NCBI GenBank assembly: GCA_029907355.1
Contig: JARYLZ010000029.1
Location: 1-33,794, forward strand
From: Bacteroidota bacterium
Lineage (GTDB): Bacteria; Bacteroidota; Ignavibacteria; SZUA-365
Direction: 5' to 3'
Length of the DNA: 33,794 bases
This document shows positions 1-7,000 of the stretch, piece after piece. Numbering within the stretch: the stretch's first letter is position 1; each line of letters begins with the position of its first letter. The notes under the pieces are model-generated. The model saw nothing but the letters and a program-made list of their open reading frames with translations. It searched no databases and was not told the origin of the DNA. The translations under genes were made by a program, and so were the position numbers.

Positions 1-2
1 GT

Positions 3-50
3 CCCCTATACCTGCAGTCGCTCCCCGCCCGCATCTTCGAGACGCACTGA
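3..50 (+). CDS. possible 3' end of an upstream gene (partial)
   Basis: An open frame enters from the left edge and stops at TGA 48-50, just before the NHL gene. Only 15 codons are visible (ending RIFETH), so no product can be named. It is listed because the spacing to the next start, 15 bases after the stop, is what an operon would show. It could be chance. Confidence 0.25.
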   Translation, partial: PLYLQSLPARIFETH

Positions 51-65
51 GGCTTGTTGAGCGGC

Positions 66-983
66 ATGTCGCCCCGTGCACTCGGTTTCCTTTGCGCTAT
101 CGCTCTGGTGGGCACGCCTCGACTTCACGCACAGGACGGAGCGGTCTTCGCGGAGGATTTCCGCTTCGGTTCCTTCACCCGGGCCGTGCGAATCGAGGCC
201 GACCCCTTCGGCTGCGTCTACGTGAGCGACGCGGGAGCCCACACGGTCGTCAAGTATAGCCCCGATGGGACCATGCTCGCCACGGCCGGCGGACAGGGCT
301 GGGGCATCATGCAGTTCGACCATCCCGCCGGCATCGACGCCCGGCTCGGCATCACGGTCTATGTCGCCGACCGCGGCAACAACCGCATCGTGCGCCTCGA
401 CCGTTCCCTCGCCCCGATCGGGACGTTCTCGACGCGTGACGACCCATCCGCGGGACTGTCCTTCGGTGACCCGCTCGACGTCGTCATCACGAAACGCGGT
501 GATCTCCTCATCCTCGACGGCGAGAACGTGCGCATCGTCGCCACAACCGGCTTCACCGCGGCCGAAAAGGCGTTCGGGGGCATCGAAGCAGGCCCCCTGC
601 GCCTCCGAAAGCCTGTCGCCATGGCACGAAGCGAAGACGACCGGATCTTCGTGCTCGAACCCGACCGCGTCCTCGTTTTCGACGTCTTCGGGAACCCCCT
701 CTTCTCCTTCGCGTATAAGGTTTTCGAAGACGCGAGGGGAATCGCCTGCCGGGATGACCGTATCGCCGTCGTCACCCCCACGGAGCTGTTCCTCTTCACG
801 ACGGAAGGGGAGCTCCTTCAGCGCGTCGCCCGTGAGCGCTTCGTCTTCGCCGGCACGACGGGAACGTTCGAGGACGTCGCCCTCACGGGCACGCGGCTCT
901 ACCTTCTCACCGCGCAGTCGGTACTGGTGTTCCCCCGCATTCCATCACTCAATTCTTCGGAGGATTTATGGCATACGGATTGA
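66..983 (+). CDS. secreted NHL-repeat beta-propeller protein
   Basis: A 305-residue protein begins with a signal peptide: MSPR, then a hydrophobic stretch (ALGFLCAIALVG) ending at LHAQ, suggesting export. The body carries NHL-type repeats, for example VYVSDAGAHTVVKYSPDG and VYVADRGNNRIVRLD within residues 50-125. This pattern folds as a beta-propeller and usually binds proteins or ligands rather than catalysing a reaction. The ATG at 66 is preferred over an in-frame TTG at 54 because it starts the signal peptide cleanly. Its 3' end overlaps the ssb start by 16 bases, so the two may be co-transcribed. The exact role is unknown. Confidence 0.75.
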   Translation: MSPRALGFLCAIALVGTPRLHAQDGAVFAEDFRFGSFTRAVRIEADPFGCVYVSDAGAHTVVKYSPDGTMLATAGGQGWGIMQFDHPAGIDARLGITVYVADRGNNRIVRLDRSLAPIGTFSTRDDPSAGLSFGDPLDVVITKRGDLLILDGENVRIVATTGFTAAEKAFGGIEAGPLRLRKPVAMARSEDDRIFVLEPDRVLVFDVFGNPLFSFAYKVFEDARGIACRDDRIAVVTPTELFLFTTEGELLQRVARERFVFAGTTGTFEDVALTGTRLYLLTAQSVLVFPRIPSLNSSEDLWHTD

Positions 984-1405
984 ACAGGGCGCAGCTGATC
1001 GGGCGGGTCGGCACGGACCTGGAACTCAAGTACACGGCGAACGGCATACCGGTCTGCAATTTCCGCCTCGCGACGACGATGCGCTACAAGACGCAGGATG
1101 CAGACGCATCCACGGATCGGACGGAATGGCACAACATCGTCGCGTACCGCAAGGCTGCGGAGATCATCAAACAGTATGGGAGGAAAGGCGGCCTCATGTA
1201 CATCGAGGGGAAACTGCAGACGCGGAGCTGGGACGACAAGAACCACCCCGGCGTCAAGCATTACATGACCGAGATCATCGTAGACGATTTCATGTTCCTC
1301 GAACCGAGGGGGAACGGAGGCGCGGAACCCCCACCGGTTGTCGACACCGATGATATGGAACGAGGTACCCCGCTTCCTCCCGAAGGGGAAGACCTTCCCT
1401 TCTGA
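968..1405 (+). CDS. ssb: single-stranded DNA-binding protein SSB
   Basis: A 145-residue protein with the bacterial SSB architecture. The N-terminal OB-fold opens with LNRAQLIGRVGTDLELKYT and contains RTEWHNIVAYRKAAEII and MYIEGKLQTRSW. A Gly/Pro/acidic linker follows, and the C-terminal tip is EDLPF, the acidic tail that recruits replication and repair proteins. SSB coats ssDNA as a tetramer. The start is fixed by GGAGG at 959-963, five bases before the ATG. The length is slightly below the usual 160-180 because the linker is short. It looks like the chromosomal housekeeping copy. Confidence 0.95.
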   Translation: MAYGLNRAQLIGRVGTDLELKYTANGIPVCNFRLATTMRYKTQDADASTDRTEWHNIVAYRKAAEIIKQYGRKGGLMYIEGKLQTRSWDDKNHPGVKHYMTEIIVDDFMFLEPRGNGGAEPPPVVDTDDMERGTPLPPEGEDLPF

Positions 1406-1428
1406 TAATGCGTGTCTCGACAAGTCAG

Positions 1429-1455
1429 GCGGCGCGTTCCTCCGGATCGCGCCGC
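1429..1455 (+). terminator. stem-loop after ssb
   Basis: A perfect 8-bp inverted repeat (GCGGCGCG / CGCGCCGC) with an 11-base loop starts 23 bases after the ssb stop. No strong T-run follows, only TTCGCGTTT, so it may be a weak or factor-assisted terminator or an mRNA-stabilising hairpin. Confidence 0.4.
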
Positions 1456-1972
1456 TTCGCGTTTCCGGGGCTTGTATATGCTTTGTTTCAGCTCTGAAAC
1501 CGCATCTCTGCGGCCGGGCGGGTACGGCACTAAAAAACCGCTTCTCTGCGGATCGGCCGCATGTGTGACGGCGTCAGCGCTCCATTACGACCCCAGAAAA
1601 CAGCAGTCGAATGGACTTCCCAAGTCTCCGCACAAGTCTCCGCACAGGAGGGCATGTCCTTCGCTGCAGAACCGGGGTAAGGGAGTGGCGGGGGAACGCG
1701 ATATCGAACAACCTGCCCCGTCGGGCACGCCATCGCGAAACGCGCTTCGACTTCGCCGAGCAATCGCACTCCATGCGTGGAAGCGTGGGGCGTACAAGCG
1801 CGGAGCGGGTCGAGGGCAATCGCCGTCCACACGGGCTTGCCGGCAACAGCAGGGCTGTGCATGCCTCAGCGCCGCACGGATGCCGGTTCCCGGGCAAACC
1901 GTACTCCCTCGTCTCGTTTGGGAGCGTCAACCGGTGAAACGACAGCCGGTCCTGCCCGCCGCAGACCCGATG
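1456..1972. other. gene-free stretch between ssb and tRNA-Val
   Basis: About 500 bases of GC-rich DNA without a credible gene. The open frames here are rich in Arg/Pro/Cys and lack ribosome sites. Visible structure is limited to the two small hairpins at 1498-1551 and a tandem 12-base duplication (AAGTCTCCGCAC twice) near 1622-1645. Confidence 0.5.
1497..1551. repeat. pair of near-identical short hairpins
   Basis: CCGCATCTCTGCGG at 1500-1513 and CCGCTTCTCTGCGG at 1538-1551 differ by one base. Each folds as a 4-5 bp stem with a small loop and is preceded by A's. They are 38 bases apart, between ssb and the tRNA. Function is unknown; they could be processing signals or a small interspersed repeat. 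Confidence 0.4.
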
Positions 1973-2001
1973 TTGACTCGTGTCGCCGCCGAACCTACAT
2001 T
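1973..2001 (+). promoter_or_regulatory. sigma70-type promoter for tRNA-Val
   Basis: TTGACT (1973-1978), a 17-base spacer and TACATT (1996-2001) lie immediately upstream of the tRNA. Predicted transcription would start about 2008, so only a few leader bases precede the mature 5' end. Confidence 0.65.
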
Positions 2002-2010
2002 TGCTCTGGA

Positions 2011-2085
2011 GGACGCTTAGCTCAGCTGGTCCAGAGCGCACGCTTCACACGCGTGAGGTCATAGGTTCAAATCCTATAGCGTCCA
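2011..2085 (+). tRNA. tRNA-Val, anticodon CAC
   Basis: A complete cloverleaf of 75 bases. The acceptor GGACGCT (2011-2017) pairs with AGCGTCC (2078-2084), with discriminator A at 2085. The D arm contains AGCTCAGCTGGTCCAGAGC. The anticodon stem CACGC/GCGTG encloses loop TTCACAC, giving anticodon CAC (2046-2048), which reads GTG. The T arm is ATAGG-TTCAAAT-CCTAT. The 3' CCA is not encoded and must be added after transcription. Confidence 0.95.
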
Positions 2086-2092
2086 CGGAATA

Positions 2093-2117
2093 GGCCGGTT
2101 GAAAACCGGCCTTTTTT
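2093..2117 (+). terminator. Rho-independent terminator of tRNA-Val
   Basis: GGCCGGTT (2093-2100), a three-base loop, AACCGGCC (2104-2111) and six T's (2112-2117) make a canonical intrinsic terminator eight bases after the tRNA. Confidence 0.85.
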
Positions 2118-3124
2118 CGTTCCCGACCTCGAGCAACACTCATTGAGTAATGCCTGGAGCGCTGGGAACTTCATTCCAACCTTGCGGCATGGCAACGGCG
2201 GGGCGTCGCACGTTTTTCAACGGGTCATACATTCGTAAGGCAGAATTCCTCTTTCAGTAACAAGGATCACCCCCTAAGCGGCACCGCTCCGAAACGAGAT
2301 CTATATACAACTCCGTATACATTGCTCATGGATATTGGTAGAATTCTTCATGGCATAATACTGTACAAGGGAAACACTCGTTCCAGAAAATTTCCCACTG
2401 CAAAAACGGAAACGAGATGCAACGTGAAATGCTTATTCCCTGGTGTGATGAAATTCACTCATGCTGAAAGAAAGAAGGTTTCTCGATTCAAGAATGGAGT
2501 GCCTCATGTGTTGCCTAATGCTAGGAATGGGAACACAAGCTCACTTGGATATGTTCCAAATCCGTTTGCATCCCTTGAGTTCTGATAAGACACACAATGA
2601 GCAGGAGACTGACGCACAGGCAAATCCATCCCATCAACCCATACCCAAGCAGGGTTATCGTGGGCACCAGGAGAATCTCAGGCACATCGATTCATACTCC
2701 CACAGGCTCACCGTTGCGTATGCCCATCGATGCGCTCCTGGGGTATTTCCCGATGTCTCGAAGGGAGAGCCTCTTCTGTGAGTTTGCGCGCAGGTATGCG
2801 TTGAAATCGGATTCTTTCACCCGCTGTTCAGAGCAGTGATCAAGCTCCCCGGTATCTCTTAAACCGTGAAAGATGCAAACAGCCCGCCCCCCGGCTCGAG
2901 AATGGCATTGTGTATAGGACTGCCCGAATACTCGGACGCCGGATGGTTGATTTACGATCCTCTTTCAGCGGTTGGAAGGAACGTCCGACTCCATGCATCC
3001 GCTCAACCCCTCGTTTCGGGATGGTCATCCGATGAATACCGCCGATATGTATAAGACACCGCTCCTATCCATGATCCGATCGGACGTGTCGCTCCGTGCT
3101 AGAAGGTTTGCAATTCGGCCGGCA
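2118..3124. other. gene-free stretch, start of the accessory strip
   Basis: About 1 kb downstream of the tRNA with no credible gene on either strand. Short open frames such as 2322-2585 lack ribosome sites and protein-like composition. The region lies next to a tRNA, a common integration site, but I found no copy of the tRNA 3' end and no integrase gene. Confidence 0.45.
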
Positions 3125-3571
3125 TTAGTAGAAAGTGACGCCGCTCTCGAAAGGGTCTACCAGCTCATCAATTTCTTCGTACATACCGGTGCCCTGCGGA
3201 ACGAGACGAAGGCTTGGATCACTCACCAGACCCATGATGGTTCTCATGACGAGGTTAAGTTTGTACCGCCTGCCTTCTTCGTCCGTGAAATCGATGCCGG
3301 GCATGAGAAAACGCCGCAAATTGACGCGGCCTTGGAGGTCCTGGATTGCCTTTTCAGGGTCAGTATCCACCTCGATCCCGAGGGCAATACGTTTGCCGTA
3401 GGCGATTCTCAGCCTCGCGGTAATATCCTCAAGCAGAACCTCGCGCAGGCGCGGCTGGTCGGGCAGCAGCCAACAGCACTTGACGGCTTGTTCGCCTTCT
3501 TTCACTTCGATGCAGTCCGTGGCGAGCAGTTCCACCGTCGAACCGTCGAGCATGTGCGCAGTGATAGTCAT
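3125..3571 (-). CDS. hypothetical protein with sigma54-type promoter
   Basis: A 148-residue protein of unknown family, beginning MTITAHMLDGSTVELL. It is soluble and mixed alpha/beta in character, with no Cys clusters and no membrane segment. Acidic patches such as EVDTDPEKAIQDL and a C-terminal MYEEIDELVDPFES are visible. The start at 3571 is chosen because AGAGGTG lies a few bases upstream; longer versions lack a ribosome site. A near-consensus -24/-12 promoter lies about 120 bases upstream, and an inverted repeat beyond it could bind an activator. It stands alone as a single-gene unit. Being expressed from a sigma54 promoter in this locus suggests, but does not prove, a role in the CRISPR-linked regulon. 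Confidence 0.65.
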   Translation of the reverse strand: MTITAHMLDGSTVELLATDCIEVKEGEQAVKCCWLLPDQPRLREVLLEDITARLRIAYGKRIALGIEVDTDPEKAIQDLQGRVNLRRFLMPGIDFTDEEGRRYKLNLVMRTIMGLVSDPSLRLVPQGTGMYEEIDELVDPFESGVTFY

Positions 3572-3690
3572 GGGACACCTCTTTGGAGTTATACAATGGT
3601 TGCTTTTCTCGATCGACCGGCACGAGCCCACATCGGTATCGGCCTTCTCGTACCGCGTGTGGTTCACGGTCACCGAGTCATGTATTTAGT

Positions 3691-3707
3691 CAGCATATTC
3701 CGTGCCA
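3691..3707 (-). promoter_or_regulatory. sigma54 (-24/-12) promoter
   Basis: On the minus strand the sequence reads TGGCACGGAATATGCTG. The GG and GC are separated by exactly 10 bases, matching the consensus TGGCACG-N4-TTGCW at all but one or two positions. Transcription would start near 3682 and run into the 148-aa gene. Confidence 0.7.
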
Positions 3708-3759
3708 TCATTAGGCTGGAACGTTGCCGTTTTCCCCTTACCCGACCGGTGATTTCAGC

Positions 3760-3777
3760 CCGGCAGATCCTTGCCGG
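3760..3777. promoter_or_regulatory. inverted repeat, possible activator site
   Basis: CCGGCA-N6-TGCCGG is a perfect 6-bp dyad, centred about 62 bases upstream of the -24 element of the 3571 gene. Sigma54 activators bind such dyads upstream of their promoters. The same half-sites were not found upstream of the other candidate promoters. Confidence 0.35.
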
Positions 3778-4509
3778 AACTCTTTCGGAGAACTCTTCCA
3801 GAAGGTGAAAGTGATGTTACGCTTCATCTATAAACAGCACCCAATGGGTTCCCGATTACCGTCATCACTCCCCCTGCCGGGGGATGCTATGCTTCTCGTG
3901 CCCCGGCCGCTCGAGTGCCTTGTCCGCAGTTCCGTGAATACACGACGCGATGTGCCAAGGCGTGCGCATACCGGCGTTTGAATTCTGCGGGATTCACAGA
4001 GGCAGGAGCAGGCCGATCCGCTGACGAGGCTTCGGCGGCGCGATTCCCAATGACTGCCCGGAACGAAACGGCTTAGCTCCACCTATACTCGGAGAAAACG
4101 ATTCGGTACAAAGGCGCGGGCGTTTTGCGGTAGAGTCCCATCCGCATGAGCCGAAGCGAGAGAGCAACAATTCCCTGCGGGCCTGCACGGTCATCGGCGC
4201 ACCGGCGCAACCCAATGGGCAGGGAATCCGGATGTCTCGGTGAACAGCAGAACACCCGCATGATTGGCACTGCATTCAATATTCTTGGGCCGTGGGGAAT
4301 GCCGGTTCGCGTTGCGCTCGATGGGTTGGTGCGTTCATTATTCCCATCGCGCGGTCGGACGGCATACATTCGCAGGGCGGGCACCGACGTTCCACATCGG
4401 TTGCTGCACCGCCGAATTCCCCGTCTTCTCCCCATGCTTTTCTCCAGGGAGGAGCGGCATATTCCGGAGCGGGGTAGTCTCCTGGTTCCCCGTTTCCTCC
4501 TGCGCTCCG
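3778..4509. other. gene-free stretch
   Basis: About 730 bases with no well-supported gene. A minus-strand frame at 3994-4275 begins with Cys-rich MQCQSCGCS but lacks a ribosome site and reads as Arg/Ser/Pro-rich, so I do not call it. A small palindrome, CCCC-TGCC-GGGG, lies near 3880. Confidence 0.4.
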
Positions 4510-4860
4510 TCAGCGCGTAATCCGGATTTTCGAACGGATCAGTGCCATGACATGGTTCTCGTTCACCCTCTCGTCGCAGAAGCGGCACGCGTCGAGTTTG
4601 ACGATTCGGCTCGCGATATCCGTGGAATCCTCGCGCAGCTCCTCCGCAGCGCCGAGGGTATAGATGCAAACGACGCGTCCGCACCGGTCGCAGTAACCGG
4701 CAAGTGCGCGCGAGCGCATGAGCAGGCCACGGCACTTCTCGCAGAGAAACGGCCGCGGGATTCTTTCCACGAAATCGCCGGCGTCACCCTTCCCGTTCAA
4801 GCACACGCCCACGGCAGAGCCGCAGAGCGTGCAATAGGCAACCACATACTGTTTCTCCAT
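4510..4860 (-). CDS. zinc-ribbon protein with four CxxC pairs
   Basis: A 116-residue protein with Cys pairs at C10-C13, C40-C43, C57-C60 and C92-C95, enough for two zinc-ribbon modules. It has no catalytic domain, so a nucleic-acid- or protein-binding adaptor is the most that can be said. The start at 4860 follows a strong GGAGGGAGGG. A second protein in the window (27544-27936) has the same four pairs at nearly the same spacing, and a decayed third copy lies at 8774-9148. A sigma54-type promoter about 70 bases upstream suggests inducible expression. It appears monocistronic. Confidence 0.75.
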   Translation of the reverse strand: MEKQYVVAYCTLCGSAVGVCLNGKGDAGDFVERIPRPFLCEKCRGLLMRSRALAGYCDRCGRVVCIYTLGAAEELREDSTDIASRIVKLDACRFCDERVNENHVMALIRSKIRITR

Positions 4861-4929
4861 GTTTCCCTCCCTCCGGCAGAGGACTCTTGCCTTTCTCTGA
4901 GTAATGGATTCTCCGATCAAATTTTCTTG

Positions 4930-4947
4930 TTGCAAACAGTATGCCAC
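4930..4947 (-). promoter_or_regulatory. sigma54 (-24/-12) promoter of the zinc-ribbon gene
   Basis: The minus strand reads TGGCATACTGTTTGCAA with GG-N10-GC spacing, very close to the sigma54 consensus. Transcription would start near 4921, giving a leader of about 60 bases before the ATG at 4860. Confidence 0.75.
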
Positions 4948-4983
4948 GTTATTTCCACCCTGCGAGACGAGCGGAATGAAAAA

Positions 4984-5038
4984 CGGGCTTGTACTTTCCA
5001 GAGGGAAAGGAGGAAAAACCCCTGGATTTCCAAGCCCG
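4984..5038. repeat. inverted repeat upstream of the zinc-ribbon promoter
   Basis: CGGGCTTG (4984-4991) and CAAGCCCG (5031-5038) form an 8-bp inverted repeat, 38-92 bases upstream of the -24 element. An inner CTTTCC/GGAAAG pair is also possible. It could be an activator site or a structured remnant; nothing else was found in 4948-5366. Confidence 0.3.
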
Positions 5039-5366
5039 CTTATTCAATGGCCATGCATGGATGCCGATTCGAACAGGATGGTATAGCCGTTTCCCGGCTT
5101 TCCTGTATGCCCTCACATTGGTTCAATACAGTGTTCGTACGGCGATCCTCCCAATGTCTAACGCGGATGGGCAACGATATGATGCGAATCGGACAATCGC
5201 CGTTGTGTTACCCTTTTACCATAGGCATCATCGAAAACGAGATGTTTCCGAGGTTTGCGGCATATACACATCTCGGGAGCCCCGTTGCAGAGATATCTTC
5301 CTCCATTCCTCATCTCCGTCAATCTGCTGCCAGGGATTCCGGGTTGCAATACCGGTCTTACCCTGT

Positions 5367-5672
5367 CTATAAAAACCACCGGACCTTTCTCCCTACGCGT
5401 ATTTTTCTCCCCACGAGGAACAAATTCGCCAGGTGCTCCAGATACTTTTTCGATACCTGCACCGCGGTCACACGGATATACGATGCATTTCGAAAATCCA
5501 GGAGCTCGTACGCGACTTCGAAGGAAATGGGCTTTTTTTCTTCATGGAAATGGAAACACCCTTTCACAACGCCTTCGGCGAAGTCCCATTCGTACAACTC
5601 GAACTTCCCGAAGCCGTCCAAGAAACGGTTAACCTTCCGGACGACGAACAGTTTCGTGAACGCATGGAACAT
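5367..5672 (-). CDS. hypothetical protein, likely 3' part of an interrupted gene
   Basis: A 101-residue frame beginning MFHAFTKLFVVRKVN, with protein-like composition (ELYEWDFAEG, CFHFHEEKKPISFEVAYELL) and a basic C-terminus. Its ATG has no clear ribosome site. Directly upstream in the same frame, separated only by a TAA and six codons, is a 28-codon ORF at 5691-5777 that also looks coding. The simplest reading is one gene of about 135 codons, downstream of ecsC, broken by an in-frame TAA. The family is unrecognised. Confidence 0.5.
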   Translation of the reverse strand: MFHAFTKLFVVRKVNRFLDGFGKFELYEWDFAEGVVKGCFHFHEEKKPISFEVAYELLDFRNASYIRVTAVQVSKKYLEHLANLFLVGRKIRVGRKVRWFL

Positions 5673-5690
5673 GGCGTTGCTCGCAGCAGG

Positions 5691-5777
5691 TTATAGAGTT
5701 GCTCGCTCTTCCGAAGCGGCTCTCTCCTGATTCTTTTTGTCGGCAATGTCGAGGAAGTGCGCCATCCTATCCGGCAT
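5691..5777 (-). pseudogene. 5' fragment of the interrupted gene downstream of ecsC
   Basis: A frame starting MPDRMAHFLDIADKK ends at TAA 5691-5693 after 28 codons. The frame then continues open into the 101-aa ORF. The N-terminus is amphipathic and lysine/glutamate-rich, as in a real protein start. It begins 54 bases after the ecsC stop, so it was probably cotranscribed. Two separate short genes are an alternative. Confidence 0.4.
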
Positions 5778-5831
5778 CTCGTTAGGAGAAAAATTTCATT
5801 TGCGGAATGGGTATTCCACGGATGGGCGGGA

Positions 5832-6500
5832 TCACTTCCGCGAGGAGCCGAAAATTTTCTTAGCAATCTTTCCAACCAACCTGGTAGAGGACGCGTCTAT
5901 TGCCCCTCCAATGATTCCGCCGACGAACGGCACAGCCTTGTGTAAATTCACAGCTCCTTTTGTACCGAACTTCGTTAAGAGGCGAAAACCGACCTTCTTA
6001 TTTATGGCGATGATTATTCTGGCCGGAATCTTCTTCAGGAGTTTCATGGGAAGTTTTTTCCCGACTGTTAACCAGATTTTTTTCAACCCGGTGAATGCCG
6101 ATTCCCCGCAAAGGCAGACGTACACGAACGTCCTCACGATGTCGTTCTCCGGATGATAACCGTACATGCAAGCGATCACGATACCCGTCTGCAGGTGGAT
6201 AAACGTCACGCTCGCGAAATTTGTCGGGAGTGTAATCGGGAGAGTCGGCAGACCGCCCAGGCCGGTAATGAAACCGCACGCGCCGCTCTTGAAAACCTGA
6301 CGGCGGATGAATCGGTCCACCTTCTCATCCATCGTTCCCTCTCCGGCAAGGCATTCTTCCGCGATTTCTTTGGCGGATTTAAACCATTGGGAACCATGGG
6401 CGGCTTTGCCGTAGAGCCAATCCAAGGCTTTCATCAGGATATGAGAGTTTCTTTCGTCCCTAAGGTTATTCGAGTTTTTCCGTTCTTTGACATGTGTCAA
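5832..6500 (-). CDS. EcsC-family protein
   Basis: Up to 222 residues. It matches the EcsC family (named after Bacillus EcsC) through ALDWLYGKAAHG, FITGLGGLPTLPITLPTNFASV, VYVCLCGESA, the conserved KVGFRLLTKFGTKGAVNL and a C-terminal AVPFVGGIIGGAIDA. Two hydrophobic Gly-rich segments (about residues 75-95 and 190-205) suggest membrane association; biochemical function in the family is poorly defined. The start is uncertain: TTG at 6500 gives the longest form, while ATG at 6434 starts MKALDWLYGK close to the conserved domain. Two tandem sigma54-like elements lie at 6582-6620. The interrupted ORF pair at 5367-5777 follows on the same strand. Confidence 0.8.
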   Translation of the reverse strand: MTHVKERKNSNNLRDERNSHILMKALDWLYGKAAHGSQWFKSAKEIAEECLAGEGTMDEKVDRFIRRQVFKSGACGFITGLGGLPTLPITLPTNFASVTFIHLQTGIVIACMYGYHPENDIVRTFVYVCLCGESAFTGLKKIWLTVGKKLPMKLLKKIPARIIIAINKKVGFRLLTKFGTKGAVNLHKAVPFVGGIIGGAIDASSTRLVGKIAKKIFGSSRK

Positions 6501-6581
6501 TCCCTCTTCTATGAGAACTCGGTAAAACCTTTCGAACCTTCCGGCGAACGCCCTTTTCTTTTCCGTTCTCTTTCTTATTGA

Positions 6582-6620
6582 ATCTACAAATACTATGCCA
6601 AGACTACAAATATCGTACCA
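6582..6620 (-). promoter_or_regulatory. tandem sigma54-like elements upstream of ecsC
   Basis: On the minus strand two copies of one pattern lie 20 bases apart: TTGGTACGATATTTGTAG, then TTGGCATAGTATTTGTAG. Both have the -24 GG and correct spacing, but TTGT in place of the usual TTGC at -12. They may be variant sigma54 promoters or tandem regulator sites separated by two helical turns. Confidence 0.45.
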
Positions 6621-6661
6621 AATTTTTTATTAAAACACAATAGGTATATCGGCTTCGAACT

Positions 6662-7000
6662 CTATTTCCCGCGAAATAACGCCGTTTTTAACGATATTTT
6701 GGAGCGGATGGACAAATATTTTTTCTTTAAAAAATTCCGGCGCCTCTTCCATTTTCCCCAATTACCGGATTCGCTCTGTTTGAGCCGTCCAAGAGTTCCT
6801 TTTCTCTCTACCTCTTCGCACCGGTTCTCCTTTGTGGGAATAGGGCGGGAAAAAGCATCGCTCAATACCGTTCGTTTTCGGTAAAGTGCGAGCACACCGA
6901 ATAGGAGCAGCACGCCGCTGCATGTGATCTGTTTGGGAATCCCCTTAAAAGCGAGTTTGAAGCGAACAACAGGCCGCTGAAGGGACGGCCGCTCTTTCAC
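6662..7000 (-). CDS. possible small membrane protein
   Basis: A 112-codon frame from a GTG at 7000. It has one hydrophobic segment (CSGVLLLFGVLALY, about residues 27-40) flanked by Lys/Arg, then a very basic tail. No ribosome site is evident and no family is recognised. It resembles in design, not clearly in sequence, the small membrane-type proteins at 28.4-29 kb. It may be a decayed relative or chance. Confidence 0.25.
   Translation of the reverse strand: MKERPSLQRPVVRFKLAFKGIPKQITCSGVLLLFGVLALYRKRTVLSDAFSRPIPTKENRCEEVERKGTLGRLKQSESGNWGKWKRRRNFLKKKYLSIRSKISLKTALFRGK

Noticed and set aside
1412-2020. 202-codon plus-strand frame after ssb
   Set aside because: Overlaps the tRNA and its promoter, Arg/Pro/Ser-rich, with no ribosome site.
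2011-2085. tRNA-Val as attachment site of an integrated element covering 2-9 kb
   Set aside because: No integrase and no second copy of the tRNA 3' end were found in the window.
2972-3808. 278-codon plus-strand frame
   Set aside because: Antisense to the 148-aa gene, which has a ribosome site and a sigma54 promoter.
4264-5730. 488-codon plus-strand frame
   Set aside because: Runs opposite the zinc-ribbon gene and the 101-aa ORF, with low-quality composition and no ribosome site.
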